Assembly: GCA_016125215.1 (NCBI GenBank)
Contig: WGMF01000016.1
Coordinates: 1-64,000, forward strand
Origin: Phycisphaera sp.
GTDB lineage: Bacteria > Planctomycetota > Phycisphaerae > Phycisphaerales > Phycisphaeraceae
Reading direction: 5' to 3'
DNA length: 64,000 nt
In this document: positions 8,978-17,457 of the stretch, one piece after another
Layout: every line of letters begins with the position of its first letter
Position numbering within the stretch: the first letter of the stretch is position 1
Notes under the pieces: generated by a model
The model's input: the letters and a program-made list of their open reading frames with translations, nothing else
Database searches by the model: none
Told to the model about the DNA's origin: nothing
Translations under genes and position numbers: made by a program

Positions 8978-9193
8978 TCAGCTTTCAGGGGCTTGTTCGG
9001 GGGCGGTCTCGATGTCGATCTTGCCCTCGGCGATCTCGGTGATGGCCACTTCGAGGTCGCTGCGGCCCTGACGCTCCACGAGGGGGCGGGCACCGTCCAT
9101 CAGTTCACGCACGCGGTGCTGGATGAGCGAGGTGAGCTTGAATCGGCCGCCGAGGCGGTGAACGATGGTGTCGTCCTTGAGGGCTTCGATCAT
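8978..9193 (-). CDS. rpoZ: DNA-directed RNA polymerase omega subunit
   Basis: 71 residues. The segment RFKLTSLIQHRVRELMDGARPLVE matches the conserved helix pair of omega that latches the beta' subunit, and the acidic C-terminal segment with AITEIAEGKI is typical. It sits directly upstream of coaC, as in many bacteria, and diverges from pheT. gmk, its frequent upstream neighbour, is not here. Confidence 0.88.
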   Translation of the reverse strand: MIEALKDDTIVHRLGGRFKLTSLIQHRVRELMDGARPLVERQGRSDLEVAITEIAEGKIDIETAPEQAPES

Positions 9194-9345
9194 AATAGGC
9201 GTCTCCGGTGTAGCCCCATAGTATACCCACCCCCGGAAGGGGACTCAAACGCCGGTTTCCCATGCGTCCGGCCCGCAGCCCGGATCGGGCTGAAACACCC
9301 CGTCGGCTTGCTGCGCGGGGCAGGATTGCTACGCTTTGTGTCCCC

Positions 9346-11373
9346 ATGAAGATCAGTCTCGACTGGCTCAACACCCACCTCGACCGTCCCGTCACCGCGG
9401 ACGAAGCGGCCAAACTCCTCGCCGAACAGGGCTTCCCTATCGAGAGCAGCGAACCCCTGCCCGGTGGCGATCACTTGATCGACGCCGAGGTCACGAGCAA
9501 CCGCGGTGACTGTCTGAGTCACGTCGGCATGGCCCGTGAGGTGGCCGCCGGTTCGGGCAGGTCGCTCGTGTTGCCCAATGTTTCGCCCCCCGCAAAGCGT
9601 GGTGAGCCTGTTGGCCAACTCCTGAAGATCACGGTCGAGGATGAAAATCTCTGCCCGCTCTACACCGCCCACGTCGTGCGTGGCGTGAAAGTCGGTCCAA
9701 GCCCCGACTGGCTCGTCACACGCCTCTCCGCGATCGGTCTGCGATCCATCAACAACATTGTCGACATCACCAACTTCATCCTGCACGACACCGGTCAACC
9801 CCTGCACGCCTTCGACCTGGCCAAGCTCAACGGCCCCGCCATCGTTGTCCGTAGCGCCCGCAAGGGCGAGACGCTCACCGCTATCGACGGCTCTAAGCAC
9901 GCGCTGCACACCGATCGACTTGTGATCGCCGACGCCCAGCGTCCCGTCGCCATCGCGGGTGTCATGGGCGGCCTCGAAAGTGAAGTTGGTCCCGGCACGA
10001 CGGACGTGCTCATCGAGTCGGCGGTGTTCGATCCGCTCTCCGTCCGCACCACCGCCAGGGCGTTGAAACTGCACAGCGATTCGAGCTATCGCTTCGAGCG
10101 CGGCCTCGATATCACAAGGGTCGAAGGGCGCGGCCTGATGGCGGCCACCATGATGGTCGATCTGGCCGGCGGAACACTGGGTGAAGGTTCGATTGTTGTG
10201 GGCCAAGCCCTGCGGAAGCCGCGTCATGTCACGCTGCGTCTCTCACGCTGTCGATCGCTGCTGGGCATCGACATCGAGCCGATGCGCGTGGTTGAGCTGC
10301 TCGTGAGACTCGGTCTTGAAACCGTGCTGACCGATAGACAGGGCGAACGTGTTTTCGAGTGCGTCGTGCCCTCGCACAGGCTCGACCTAGAACGCGAGGT
10401 CGACCTGATCGAAGAGGTCGCCAGAATGCATGGCCTGCACAACATCCCCATCAACGAAAAGATTCATATCGTGGCCCGTTCGCTCCAGCCGCATGTGGCG
10501 GCGCGACGCAAGCTCGGGCAGGTGCTCGTCGCGCACGGCTACCACGAGGCGGTGACGTTCAGCTTTGTCAATGAAAAACAGGGGGCCGACTTCACACCCC
10601 CGGATGCACACCCCGTCCAGATCGACGACGCCCGCCGAAAAGCCGAGCCCGTCCTGCGGCCATCGGTATTGCCCAGCCTGCTGAATTGCCGAAAGAGCAA
10701 CCAGGACGTGGGCAATCACGGTGTGAAATTATTTGAAACCGCCTCGACGTGGGTCGGACGTGAAAAAGAGATCATCGAGACGCGCAGGCTCGCGCTCGTG
10801 TGCGATGCGCCCACACCCGAAATGTTGCGCGACCTGCGTGGTACCCTCGAAGAACTCTGCACCGCGATGCACGGCGGGGGCAGCGTCACGTTCGTCGAGA
10901 CACAGGTCGCCAACATGTCCGCCGCGACCGACGTGAGGCTGCTTGACCGGTCGATCGGTTACATGGGCCTGCTCGACGACAAGACGCAAAAGGCCTTCGA
11001 CCTCCAGACCCCCGTGGCCGCCGCGGAACTCGAACTCGAACCGCTTCTGGCCGGCTACCCCCCGGTCAGGCGGGTGGGCCACATCCCGCGCTACCCCGCC
11101 ATCGAGCGCGACCTGAGCGTCGTGGTCGGCGACGAGGTGCGCTGGGAGCGTATCGCGTTTCTCATCCAGCAAACCCAACCCGATAAACTCGAGTCCCTCG
11201 CATTTGTCGGCGTCTACAGGGGCAAACAGGTCGGCAAAGGCAGGAAGAGCGTGACGCTCCGCATGACCTTCCGCGACCCCGCGGGCACCTTGCGTCACGA
11301 CCAGGTCGACGGGCAGGTGACGGCGGTCGTCAACGCGTTGCGCAGCGAATTAGGGGCAGAGCTACGACAGTAA
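9346..11373 (+). CDS. pheT: Phenylalanyl-tRNA synthetase beta subunit, short form
   Basis: 675 residues, about 120 shorter than the E. coli protein. The order is B1 N-terminal part, B3/B4 editing region (LRSINNIVDITNFILHDTGQPLHAFD), B5, the catalytic-like core and a C-terminal ferredoxin-fold anticodon domain (PRYPAIERDLSVVVGDEV to the end). After about residue 40 it runs straight into DAEVTSNRGDCLSHVGMARE: the EMAP/OB tRNA-binding B2 domain is missing. The start at MKISLDWL is the canonical one. The alpha subunit gene pheS is not adjacent. It charges tRNA-Phe in the cytoplasm as an alpha2beta2 enzyme. Confidence 0.93.
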   Translation: MKISLDWLNTHLDRPVTADEAAKLLAEQGFPIESSEPLPGGDHLIDAEVTSNRGDCLSHVGMAREVAAGSGRSLVLPNVSPPAKRGEPVGQLLKITVEDENLCPLYTAHVVRGVKVGPSPDWLVTRLSAIGLRSINNIVDITNFILHDTGQPLHAFDLAKLNGPAIVVRSARKGETLTAIDGSKHALHTDRLVIADAQRPVAIAGVMGGLESEVGPGTTDVLIESAVFDPLSVRTTARALKLHSDSSYRFERGLDITRVEGRGLMAATMMVDLAGGTLGEGSIVVGQALRKPRHVTLRLSRCRSLLGIDIEPMRVVELLVRLGLETVLTDRQGERVFECVVPSHRLDLEREVDLIEEVARMHGLHNIPINEKIHIVARSLQPHVAARRKLGQVLVAHGYHEAVTFSFVNEKQGADFTPPDAHPVQIDDARRKAEPVLRPSVLPSLLNCRKSNQDVGNHGVKLFETASTWVGREKEIIETRRLALVCDAPTPEMLRDLRGTLEELCTAMHGGGSVTFVETQVANMSAATDVRLLDRSIGYMGLLDDKTQKAFDLQTPVAAAELELEPLLAGYPPVRRVGHIPRYPAIERDLSVVVGDEVRWERIAFLIQQTQPDKLESLAFVGVYRGKQVGKGRKSVTLRMTFRDPAGTLRHDQVDGQVTAVVNALRSELGAELRQ

Positions 11374-11401
11374 ACCCAACACCATGTAAGGAATGACAAC
11401 G

Positions 11402-12445
11402 ATGAGTCAAGATCCAATTAGAGCGGTGATCTGCGGTTGCGGGGGCATGGCCAGGGCGTGGATCAATTCCGTCCGCAAGGTCTGCGGCGTCGAGGTCGTC
11501 GGTCTGACCGACCTGCGGCGCGAGTCGGCTGAGGCCTTTGCCGAGAAGTTTGAATTGCCCAAGACGATCGTCTACGACACGCTGCCCAAGGCGATCAAGA
11601 AGAGCAAGGCCCAGGTGGTCTTCGACGTGACGATCCCCGCGGCGCACTACGGCGTGACGATGAAAGCGCTGTCGATGGGCTGCCACGTTCTGGGGGAAAA
11701 ACCCATGGCCGACACCATGCCGCGCGCCCGAAAGATGCGGCAGAAAGCCCAGGAGACCGGGCTGGTTTACGCCATCATGCAGAACCGTCGGTACCTGCCC
11801 AACATCATCGCGCTGCAGGATTTTCTGCGTGGCGACGGGGTGGGTCCGATCGACGAGGTCCACACCGACTTCTTCCTCGGTCCGCATTTCGGGGGCTTCC
11901 GTGACGAGATGGACTTCCCACTGCTGATCGACATGGCGATCCACTCGTTCGACCAGGCGCGTTACCTCATCAACGCCAGGCCCGTCTCGGTGTATTGCGA
12001 GTCGTTCAACCCGGCTCGCTCGTGGTACAAGGGCGACGCTTCGGCGATCTGTCTTTTCGAGATGGTTGATGACAATGGCAAGCCGATTGTTTACACCTAC
12101 CGCGGTTCGTGGGCGGCCGAGGGTTTACCGACGAGTTGGCAATGCACGTGGCGCGTGATCGGCAAAAAGGGCACCGCGTTGTGGGACGGCGATTCGGTTC
12201 CCAAGGTCCAGATCGTGGACACCGATCCCGGGACCCAGCAATTCGGCAAGGTGATCGATGTCCCGATCACGGTGTCGCCCACCGAGTATCAGGGCCACGC
12301 CGGCATGATCGCAGAAAGCCTCGACGCCATCCGCTCCGGGCACAAGCCCCAGACCTACTGTGCCGACAACATCAACAGCCTCGCGATGGTCTTTGCCTGC
12401 CTCAAGAGCGCCAAGACCGGCAAGCGCGTGAAGGTGGAAGTGTGA
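11402..12445 (+). CDS. Gfo/Idh/MocA family oxidoreductase
   Basis: 347 residues. An N-terminal Rossmann fold with AVICGCGGMARAW, the EKP motif (GEKPMADT) holding the catalytic lysine, and a C-terminal beta-sheet domain with IDMAIHSFDQARYLI, where the histidine is the usual catalytic partner. These enzymes oxidise or isomerise sugars and inositols with NAD(P); the substrate is unknown. The second ATG is preferred because AAGGA sits nine bases before it and abuts the first ATG. It lies 28 bp after pheT and may be cotranscribed, but no functional link is evident. Confidence 0.85.
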   Translation: MSQDPIRAVICGCGGMARAWINSVRKVCGVEVVGLTDLRRESAEAFAEKFELPKTIVYDTLPKAIKKSKAQVVFDVTIPAAHYGVTMKALSMGCHVLGEKPMADTMPRARKMRQKAQETGLVYAIMQNRRYLPNIIALQDFLRGDGVGPIDEVHTDFFLGPHFGGFRDEMDFPLLIDMAIHSFDQARYLINARPVSVYCESFNPARSWYKGDASAICLFEMVDDNGKPIVYTYRGSWAAEGLPTSWQCTWRVIGKKGTALWDGDSVPKVQIVDTDPGTQQFGKVIDVPITVSPTEYQGHAGMIAESLDAIRSGHKPQTYCADNINSLAMVFACLKSAKTGKRVKVEV

Positions 12446-12457
12446 ACGCAACGACGC

Positions 12458-13180
12458 TCACACCGCCTTGAAGTCCGCGCCCCTGGGGTCGGCGACCGCG
12501 ACGACGGCGGCGATGATACGGCGGGGGTTGCAGGATAACAATTGATTAGCCGCGGCCCGGAGGGTTGAGCCGGTGGTCTTGACATCGTCCACGAGCACCA
12601 CGTCGTAACCGGTGAGGTCGACGTGTTCTGCGCGGAATGAGCGGGTGACGTTGCGTTCGCGTTGTGAGTGAGCGATGTGCGTCTGCGGCGTCGTCGCACG
12701 GGTGCGGTGGAGCAGGTCGGCCATGACCCACCCCGACGTGCGTGCCAGTGATTGCGCGATGAGCCGACTCTGGTTGTAACCGCGTTGCCACTGCCGTTTC
12801 CAGTGCATCGCCACCGGGCAGACGACGGTGTCCGTGCCCAGAGGCTCTTCGAGGCGGCCGTCCTTGAGGCGGTTCGCAAGCTGCTCACCGAACCATCGGC
12901 CCCACCGCCACGACCCGTGGAACTTCATGGCCACGACCCATTCGGAAAGCGGTTCGTGATAGGCCCCGATGCGGACCATCGCATCCCACGGCAGGTTTGT
13001 CTGGATACACCACGGGCAGCCCGCGTCCGAGGCGGCGTATGGCCCGACACTCGCGCCGCAGCGGGGGCAGCTGGCCTCGGCGGGCTCGTGAAAAAAGCCC
13101 TCAAGCGTTGGTCGGTCGGGCTCGACCCGGCGGTTGTGGGGGAACAAGTCGTATATCAGGCTCCGCAGTGGCCACGACAT
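12458..13180 (-). CDS. comF: ComF family phosphoribosyltransferase-like protein
   Basis: About 240 residues. An N-terminal four-cysteine zinc site (CPRCGASVGPYAASDAGCPWC) is followed by the conserved GAYHEPLSEWVVAMKFHG and a type I PRTase fold ending in the PRPP loop VVLVDDVKTTGST. PVAMHWKRQWQRGYNQSRLIA is another family signature. ComF proteins act in DNA uptake and fork restart; the local reaction is uncertain. The start is not fixed: frames remain open 24 codons further upstream. Convergent with the oxidoreductase, with a 12-bp gap. Confidence 0.87.
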   Translation of the reverse strand: MSWPLRSLIYDLFPHNRRVEPDRPTLEGFFHEPAEASCPRCGASVGPYAASDAGCPWCIQTNLPWDAMVRIGAYHEPLSEWVVAMKFHGSWRWGRWFGEQLANRLKDGRLEEPLGTDTVVCPVAMHWKRQWQRGYNQSRLIAQSLARTSGWVMADLLHRTRATTPQTHIAHSQRERNVTRSFRAEHVDLTGYDVVLVDDVKTTGSTLRAAANQLLSCNPRRIIAAVVAVADPRGADFKAV

Positions 13181-13315
13181 ACTGTCGCGCGGCCACGCCG
13201 GTATGACGCGGCGTAACGTCCCCGGCAGCGTTGTCGCTCTGAGAAGACCCAAGAGACTAAGGATATACTCAAACGCTCGTTTCGCGAAGCCATCACCGAT
13301 TTTTCACCGTTGTCC

Positions 13316-14347
13316 ATGAACGCACTCCCATCGCCGGTCCATGACGTGACGCCGACGCGTGACCTGTTTGAGGCCCGGGTCGAAGTCAACCGACGCATGT
13401 GCCGGGACCACTACCTGCTTCGCCTGCGTATCACCGGCCCGCGTGATTTCCCGACCACCCAACCGGGGCAGTTCATTCAACTGGGTTGTGCCAATCCTGA
13501 TCGTGCGAGTCGGGACACCCGTGAGGAAGTCACGTGGCAACCCGGTGAGGTGCCCGCGCTGCATCAGGACGAACTTTGCCACCCCAGTGCGTTTCTCCGC
13601 AGGCCCTTCAGCCTGTCGGGGCGTGGTGACGACGTGCTGGGCACGTGGGTCGAGGTGATCCACCGTGTCGTGGGCGTGGGGACCGACTGGCTCTCTAAAC
13701 TCCGGGTGGGCGACGCGGTGGATTTCGTCGGCCCGCTGGGGAACACGTTCACGCGGACGCCGGGGAAAAACAACGCGCTGCTTGTCGGGGGCGGGGTCGG
13801 CTTGCCGCCGATGTTTTACTTGGCCGAGGCACTGGACGCGGCGGGTTGGAAGGCGATGGCGTTTGTGGGTGCAACAACGAGTGAGCTGCTTGCGGTCAGC
13901 ATCGAAGAAGGCCTGGTGCCCGAGTCCGATGGCCGACCCAACCGCAGCATCGTGCAGTTTGCAAGTTACTCTGACCCGAGCGTCGTGACGAGCGACGACG
14001 GCACGATCGGGATGAAGGGCCGAGTGACGGACGGGCTGCTGCCGGTGATTGAAAAAATGAGCGGGGCGGAGCGCAGTAAGACGGTCATCTACACCTGTGG
14101 CCCCGAGCCGATGATGCACGCGGTGACCAAACTTGCGGAGCGCTTCGGCATCGAATGCCAGGTCTGTCTCGAACAGGCGATGGCGTGTGGGATGGGGACG
14201 TGCCAGTCGTGCATCGTGAAGATCGAGCCGGACACGGCGCGTGGCGAGGTGGCGCAGGGCCGAAGCGTTGAGGGGCGCGATTGGCGTTACAAACTCGCCT
14301 GCACCGACGGCCCGGTATTCGATTCACGGCGCGTGGTGTGGGGGTAA
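13316..14347 (+). CDS. pyrK: Dihydroorotate dehydrogenase electron-transfer subunit-like protein
   Basis: 343 residues, longer than typical PyrK (about 260). An N-terminal FAD-binding barrel carries RRPFSLSG, an NAD-binding fold carries LLVGGGVGLPPMFY and YTCGPEPMM, and the C-terminus has a 2Fe-2S cluster motif, CLEQAMACGMGTCQSC plus a later Cys in YKLACTDG. This matches PyrK, which passes electrons from dihydroorotate dehydrogenase B to NAD. No pyrD is adjacent, so the partner is unproven. Extra residues around 50-80 and 170-220 explain the length. Divergent from comF. Confidence 0.82.
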   Translation: MNALPSPVHDVTPTRDLFEARVEVNRRMCRDHYLLRLRITGPRDFPTTQPGQFIQLGCANPDRASRDTREEVTWQPGEVPALHQDELCHPSAFLRRPFSLSGRGDDVLGTWVEVIHRVVGVGTDWLSKLRVGDAVDFVGPLGNTFTRTPGKNNALLVGGGVGLPPMFYLAEALDAAGWKAMAFVGATTSELLAVSIEEGLVPESDGRPNRSIVQFASYSDPSVVTSDDGTIGMKGRVTDGLLPVIEKMSGAERSKTVIYTCGPEPMMHAVTKLAERFGIECQVCLEQAMACGMGTCQSCIVKIEPDTARGEVAQGRSVEGRDWRYKLACTDGPVFDSRRVVWG

Positions 14348-14358
14348 TCGCCAGGGTT

Positions 14359-14784
14359 TTACGTCGTTTCGTTCTGAAAAAACTCGATCACTTCACCGTC
14401 GGGGCCTTTGATGAAGGCCAGGCGGATCTTGGTGTCGATGTTGCCGGGGCGGGTGACGATGGTGACATCGCGGGCATCGACCGTCACCTCGGCGCCGGCT
14501 TCGACGGCCTTGGCCAGCGCGGCGTCGGTGTCGGTGGTGCGCAGGGCAAAGTGCAGCATGGTCGAGTCTTCGGAGGACCACTCTTCCTGGGGGCGCTCGA
14601 AGATTTCGAGATAGTTTCCGTCGCCGGTGTCGAGCATGAGCGCTCGGTGCGGCGCGTGGCCCCATTCGATCTTCGGGACAAAGCCCAGACCCTGTTCGTA
14701 GAACGCCCGGCTGCGCGCAAAGTCCTTCACGCGGATGGCCACGTGGTGGAAGCCGCCTCCGCCGAGGGTCTGGTTGTGTCCCAT
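14359..14784 (-). CDS. VOC superfamily (glyoxalase-like) protein
   Basis: 141 residues with two beta-alpha-beta-beta-beta modules. FHHVAIRVKDFARSRAFYEQGLGF opens module one with a probable metal histidine, NYLEIFERP supplies a glutamate, MLHFALRTTD starts module two and GEVIEFFQNE ends it with another glutamate. This ligand set fits a metal-dependent lyase, isomerase or dioxygenase, but the substrate cannot be told. Convergent with the pyrK-like gene, with an 11-bp gap. Confidence 0.85.
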   Translation of the reverse strand: MGHNQTLGGGGFHHVAIRVKDFARSRAFYEQGLGFVPKIEWGHAPHRALMLDTGDGNYLEIFERPQEEWSSEDSTMLHFALRTTDTDAALAKAVEAGAEVTVDARDVTIVTRPGNIDTKIRLAFIKGPDGEVIEFFQNETT

Positions 14785-14888
14785 GGTGTGCCTCTGGTGT
14801 GACGTGACGAGCCGGGATTATGGGGTAAATCCGTTTCGTGTGCCAGCGGCGTTGCATCGGGATCGATAGGCGGATAGTCTCGCCCGCC

Positions 14889-15572
14889 ATGCCCAGAACG
14901 ATCCCCTGGCGAGCACGACTCCTCAACAAGGCCTACGGCTTGCCCTTTGCCGACGCGATCCTCAAGCGCCGGGCGCAGTCGATGATCGACCGGAGTCGTG
15001 TAATGCAGGCCATGCGCCCGGGCGGGGTCTATCTCGATGTAGGCTCGGGCACGGGCCACATCATCGAGCGCCTCGCGCGACAGACGGCGGAACTCGAAAC
15101 GCGCTTCGTCGGGATCGACCTGTTCTGGAAACCCATCGGGCGGGTGACGCGACGCCTGCGGGACAAAGCTCCGGGCAGGGCGGTCTTTACCCACGCCAGC
15201 GCTACGGCGTTGTCCATGCCAGATGCCTCGTGCGACGCGGTGACGTGTTTCTATGTGTTGCACCACATCCCCGACATGCTTCACGCGCAGGTGCTCGACG
15301 AAATCCACCGTGTGCTCAAGGTCGGCGGGACGTTCCACCTGCTCGAAGACACGCCGACCGACGAGGCGTCGTGGGCAAGGCAGGAACGGTGGGACCGCCG
15401 GGTGAATTTCGAGTCACGCAGCGAGAAACACTACTACCGCTGGGCTGGCGATTGGCCGAGCCTGCTCGAACAACACGGCTTGAAGCTGACCCACAGAGAA
15501 GACTTCGAGGAAGACGGCGGCCGCGACGGGATGATCCATCACACGGCTTACGTCACGGTGAAAGAGGGTTAA
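14889..15572 (+). CDS. Class I SAM-dependent methyltransferase
   Basis: 227 residues. Motif I is VYLDVGSGTGHIIERL, the acidic loop is FVGIDLFWKPIG, and the post-motif DAVTCFYVLHHIPD is typical of the Methyltransf_11 group. An HxHx-like substrate site cannot be named. The start at MPRTIPWRARLL was chosen because the upstream 17 codons look unlike coding sequence. The TAA stop is formed by the first bases of the repeat arm at 15568-15585. Confidence 0.85.
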   Translation: MPRTIPWRARLLNKAYGLPFADAILKRRAQSMIDRSRVMQAMRPGGVYLDVGSGTGHIIERLARQTAELETRFVGIDLFWKPIGRVTRRLRDKAPGRAVFTHASATALSMPDASCDAVTCFYVLHHIPDMLHAQVLDEIHRVLKVGGTFHLLEDTPTDEASWARQERWDRRVNFESRSEKHYYRWAGDWPSLLEQHGLKLTHREDFEEDGGRDGMIHHTAYVTVKEG

Positions 15573-15781
15573 CCGCCAAGACGCCGAGAACACCAAGGGA
15601 GAAGGAGTTAGAAGACAGGAGTTAAGAGTGAGGCGATAGACGACGCAAGATCACACTCCCATTTAGCCCGGTCGCTTGCGACCGGTGGTTCCCCGAGTGA
15701 GATCATCAACCATCATTCATCAATTATCAATGGTCTTCTTCTTCGTCTGATCTTGGCGGTCCTGGCGTCTTGGCGGTTAAC
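15568..15781. repeat. 18-bp perfect inverted repeat between convergent genes
   Basis: GTTAACCGCCAAGACGCC at 15568-15585 recurs as its exact reverse complement at 15764-15781. The left arm includes the methyltransferase stop codon; the right arm ends six bases from the mcsB stop codon. The module AACCGCCAAGACGCC is the same CGCCAAG-type unit seen at 8189-8206 and 18967-18989. No gene lies in the 180-bp spacer. Confidence 0.85.
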
Positions 15782-15786
15782 TCGCT

Positions 15787-16851
15787 CTACCGCACCCCCA
15801 GGCGCTGGCGGATCAGCGATGCGCGTGCCTCGCGTCTTGTCGCCGGGTCCATCTGACAACCTGTTAGTTTTTGGAGATGGGCCGGCTGGGTGAGGAGGAA
15901 CATCTCATTGATCGTGCGGATGTCGACGGTGTCGATCCGACCGAGGTTGACGCCCAAGCGGAGGTGGGAGAGGAGCGTGAGGACCTCGTCGGTGGCCAGG
16001 ACGCGGGCGTTGGTGAGGATGGCCCAGGCGCGCCAGACCTTGTCATCGAGCTGCGCGGGTCGTTGACGCAAGAGCGCCTGTCGGGCCTGTTGTTCGTAGG
16101 CAATGATCTGGGGTACGACGGCGTGCTGGAAGTCGGCGAGGATCTCCTGTTCGCTCCGGCCGAGCGTGGTCTGGTTGGAGATCTGGAAGAGGTCGCCCTG
16201 CGCTTCGGAGCCTTCGCCGAAGAGCCCGCGGACTGCCAGGTGCATGTCCCGCGCGGCCCGGCGGACTTTTTCGATCTCGCCTGTGAGCCGAAGCGCGGGC
16301 AGGTGGAGCATGACGCTGATGCGGATGCCCGTGCCGAGGTTGGTGGGGCACGCGGTGAGGTAGCCCCATCGCGGGCTGAAGGCCATGTCGAGTTTTTCTT
16401 CAAGCGAGTCGTCGAGCGAGTTGATCTGGTCGAAGGCCGGCCCGAGTTGCATGCCCGAGCGGAGCACCTGGATGCGCAGGTGGTCTTCTTCATTGACCAT
16501 GATCGCAAAGGTTTCGTCCGCGTCGATGGCGACGGCGCGTGGGTTTTCCCGTCCGCCCTTGGCGTGTTGTCGGCTAATCAACTGTCGCTCGACGAGCAGT
16601 TGCTTGTCCAGTTCGTTGCTCTCGCACAGGTCGACCCAGAGCAGGTCGCTGCCGATGCGTCCACTGACGAGTTCTTCGCGGCAGCGTGCCAGGGCTTCTG
16701 CGCGTTGTCTTCGGTTGCTGCGTCCGACGAAGGGGTAGCCCGCGAGGTTGCGGGCAAGACGGACCCGGCTGGAGATGACGATTTCGGAGTGAGGCCCCGC
16801 GCCGCGCAGCCACTCGCCGGCGTGCTGGGTCATGCGTTCGAGATTCATCAT
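15787..16851 (-). CDS. mcsB: Protein arginine kinase McsB
   Basis: 354 residues, the usual McsB length. It would phosphorylate arginines on misfolded or regulatory proteins, marking them for Clp proteases. Phosphagen-kinase marks are IVISSRVRLARNLAGYPF, VNEEDHLRIQVLRSG and CPTNLGTGIRISVMLHLP, where the cysteine is the active-site residue. The start overlaps the mcsA stop by ATGA, showing translational coupling. CtsR and ClpC, the Firmicutes partners, are not in the window. Confidence 0.93.
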   Translation of the reverse strand: MMNLERMTQHAGEWLRGAGPHSEIVISSRVRLARNLAGYPFVGRSNRRQRAEALARCREELVSGRIGSDLLWVDLCESNELDKQLLVERQLISRQHAKGGRENPRAVAIDADETFAIMVNEEDHLRIQVLRSGMQLGPAFDQINSLDDSLEEKLDMAFSPRWGYLTACPTNLGTGIRISVMLHLPALRLTGEIEKVRRAARDMHLAVRGLFGEGSEAQGDLFQISNQTTLGRSEQEILADFQHAVVPQIIAYEQQARQALLRQRPAQLDDKVWRAWAILTNARVLATDEVLTLLSHLRLGVNLGRIDTVDIRTINEMFLLTQPAHLQKLTGCQMDPATRREARASLIRQRLGVR

Positions 16852-17435
16852 GGGTGCTTCTCCGCCGTGTCGTCGGTGTCACGCCCGGAGGGCTTGGCAC
16901 GGGAAGGCGCTGGACGCGCTTCGTCGGGGTCCACTTCACCCGGGTCGTGCCCCTCGATTTTTCTGATTTCGTCGCGCAGGCGTGCGGCCAGCTCGTAATC
17001 TTCGCCGGCCACCGCTTCGTCGAGGCGTTTGCGCAGGCGTGTGATGGTCTGCTGCCGCATCTCGCTTGCGCCGGCGCGGGAGGGGACCTTGCCGATGTGG
17101 TGCGTCGCGCTCTCGTGGGCCCGTTCGAGCAGGGGCGTGAGGGCCACCTCGAAGGCGGTGTAGCACTGCGGGCAACCCATGAGGCTGCTCTCGCGGAACT
17201 CGCTGAACTTCAGGCCACAGTTGTCGCACTCGAGGTCCTGAGCCGCCGGCGCGCCGCTGTGGAGCTTGACGAAATTGGAGAGCAGTTCGTTGATGGGTTT
17301 GTGGACGGCTTTGACGGCCAGACCCTCCTGCGCGGCGTGGGCGTCGCACAGGTGCTTTTCGATCTTCTGCCCCTTGAGGATCTCCACGCTGTGGTGCGTG
17401 GCCGGCCGGTCGCAGAGGTCGCATTTACGTTTCAC
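16848..17435 (-). CDS. mcsA: McsA-like activator with zinc fingers and UVR domain
   Basis: 195 residues. CDLCDRPATHH starts an N-terminal zinc site, CDNCGLKFSEFRESSLMGCPQC makes a second CxxC pair set, and TRLRKRLDEAVAGEDYELAARLRDEIRKIE is a UVR (UvrB/UvrC-type) helical hairpin. This is the McsA layout; McsA binds and activates McsB. It overlaps mcsB by four bases. The C-terminal 25 residues are acidic, proline-rich and probably disordered. Confidence 0.9.
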   Translation of the reverse strand: MKRKCDLCDRPATHHSVEILKGQKIEKHLCDAHAAQEGLAVKAVHKPINELLSNFVKLHSGAPAAQDLECDNCGLKFSEFRESSLMGCPQCYTAFEVALTPLLERAHESATHHIGKVPSRAGASEMRQQTITRLRKRLDEAVAGEDYELAARLRDEIRKIEGHDPGEVDPDEARPAPSRAKPSGRDTDDTAEKHP

Positions 17436-17457
17436 GGTGAAGCCTCAATGGAACGCA

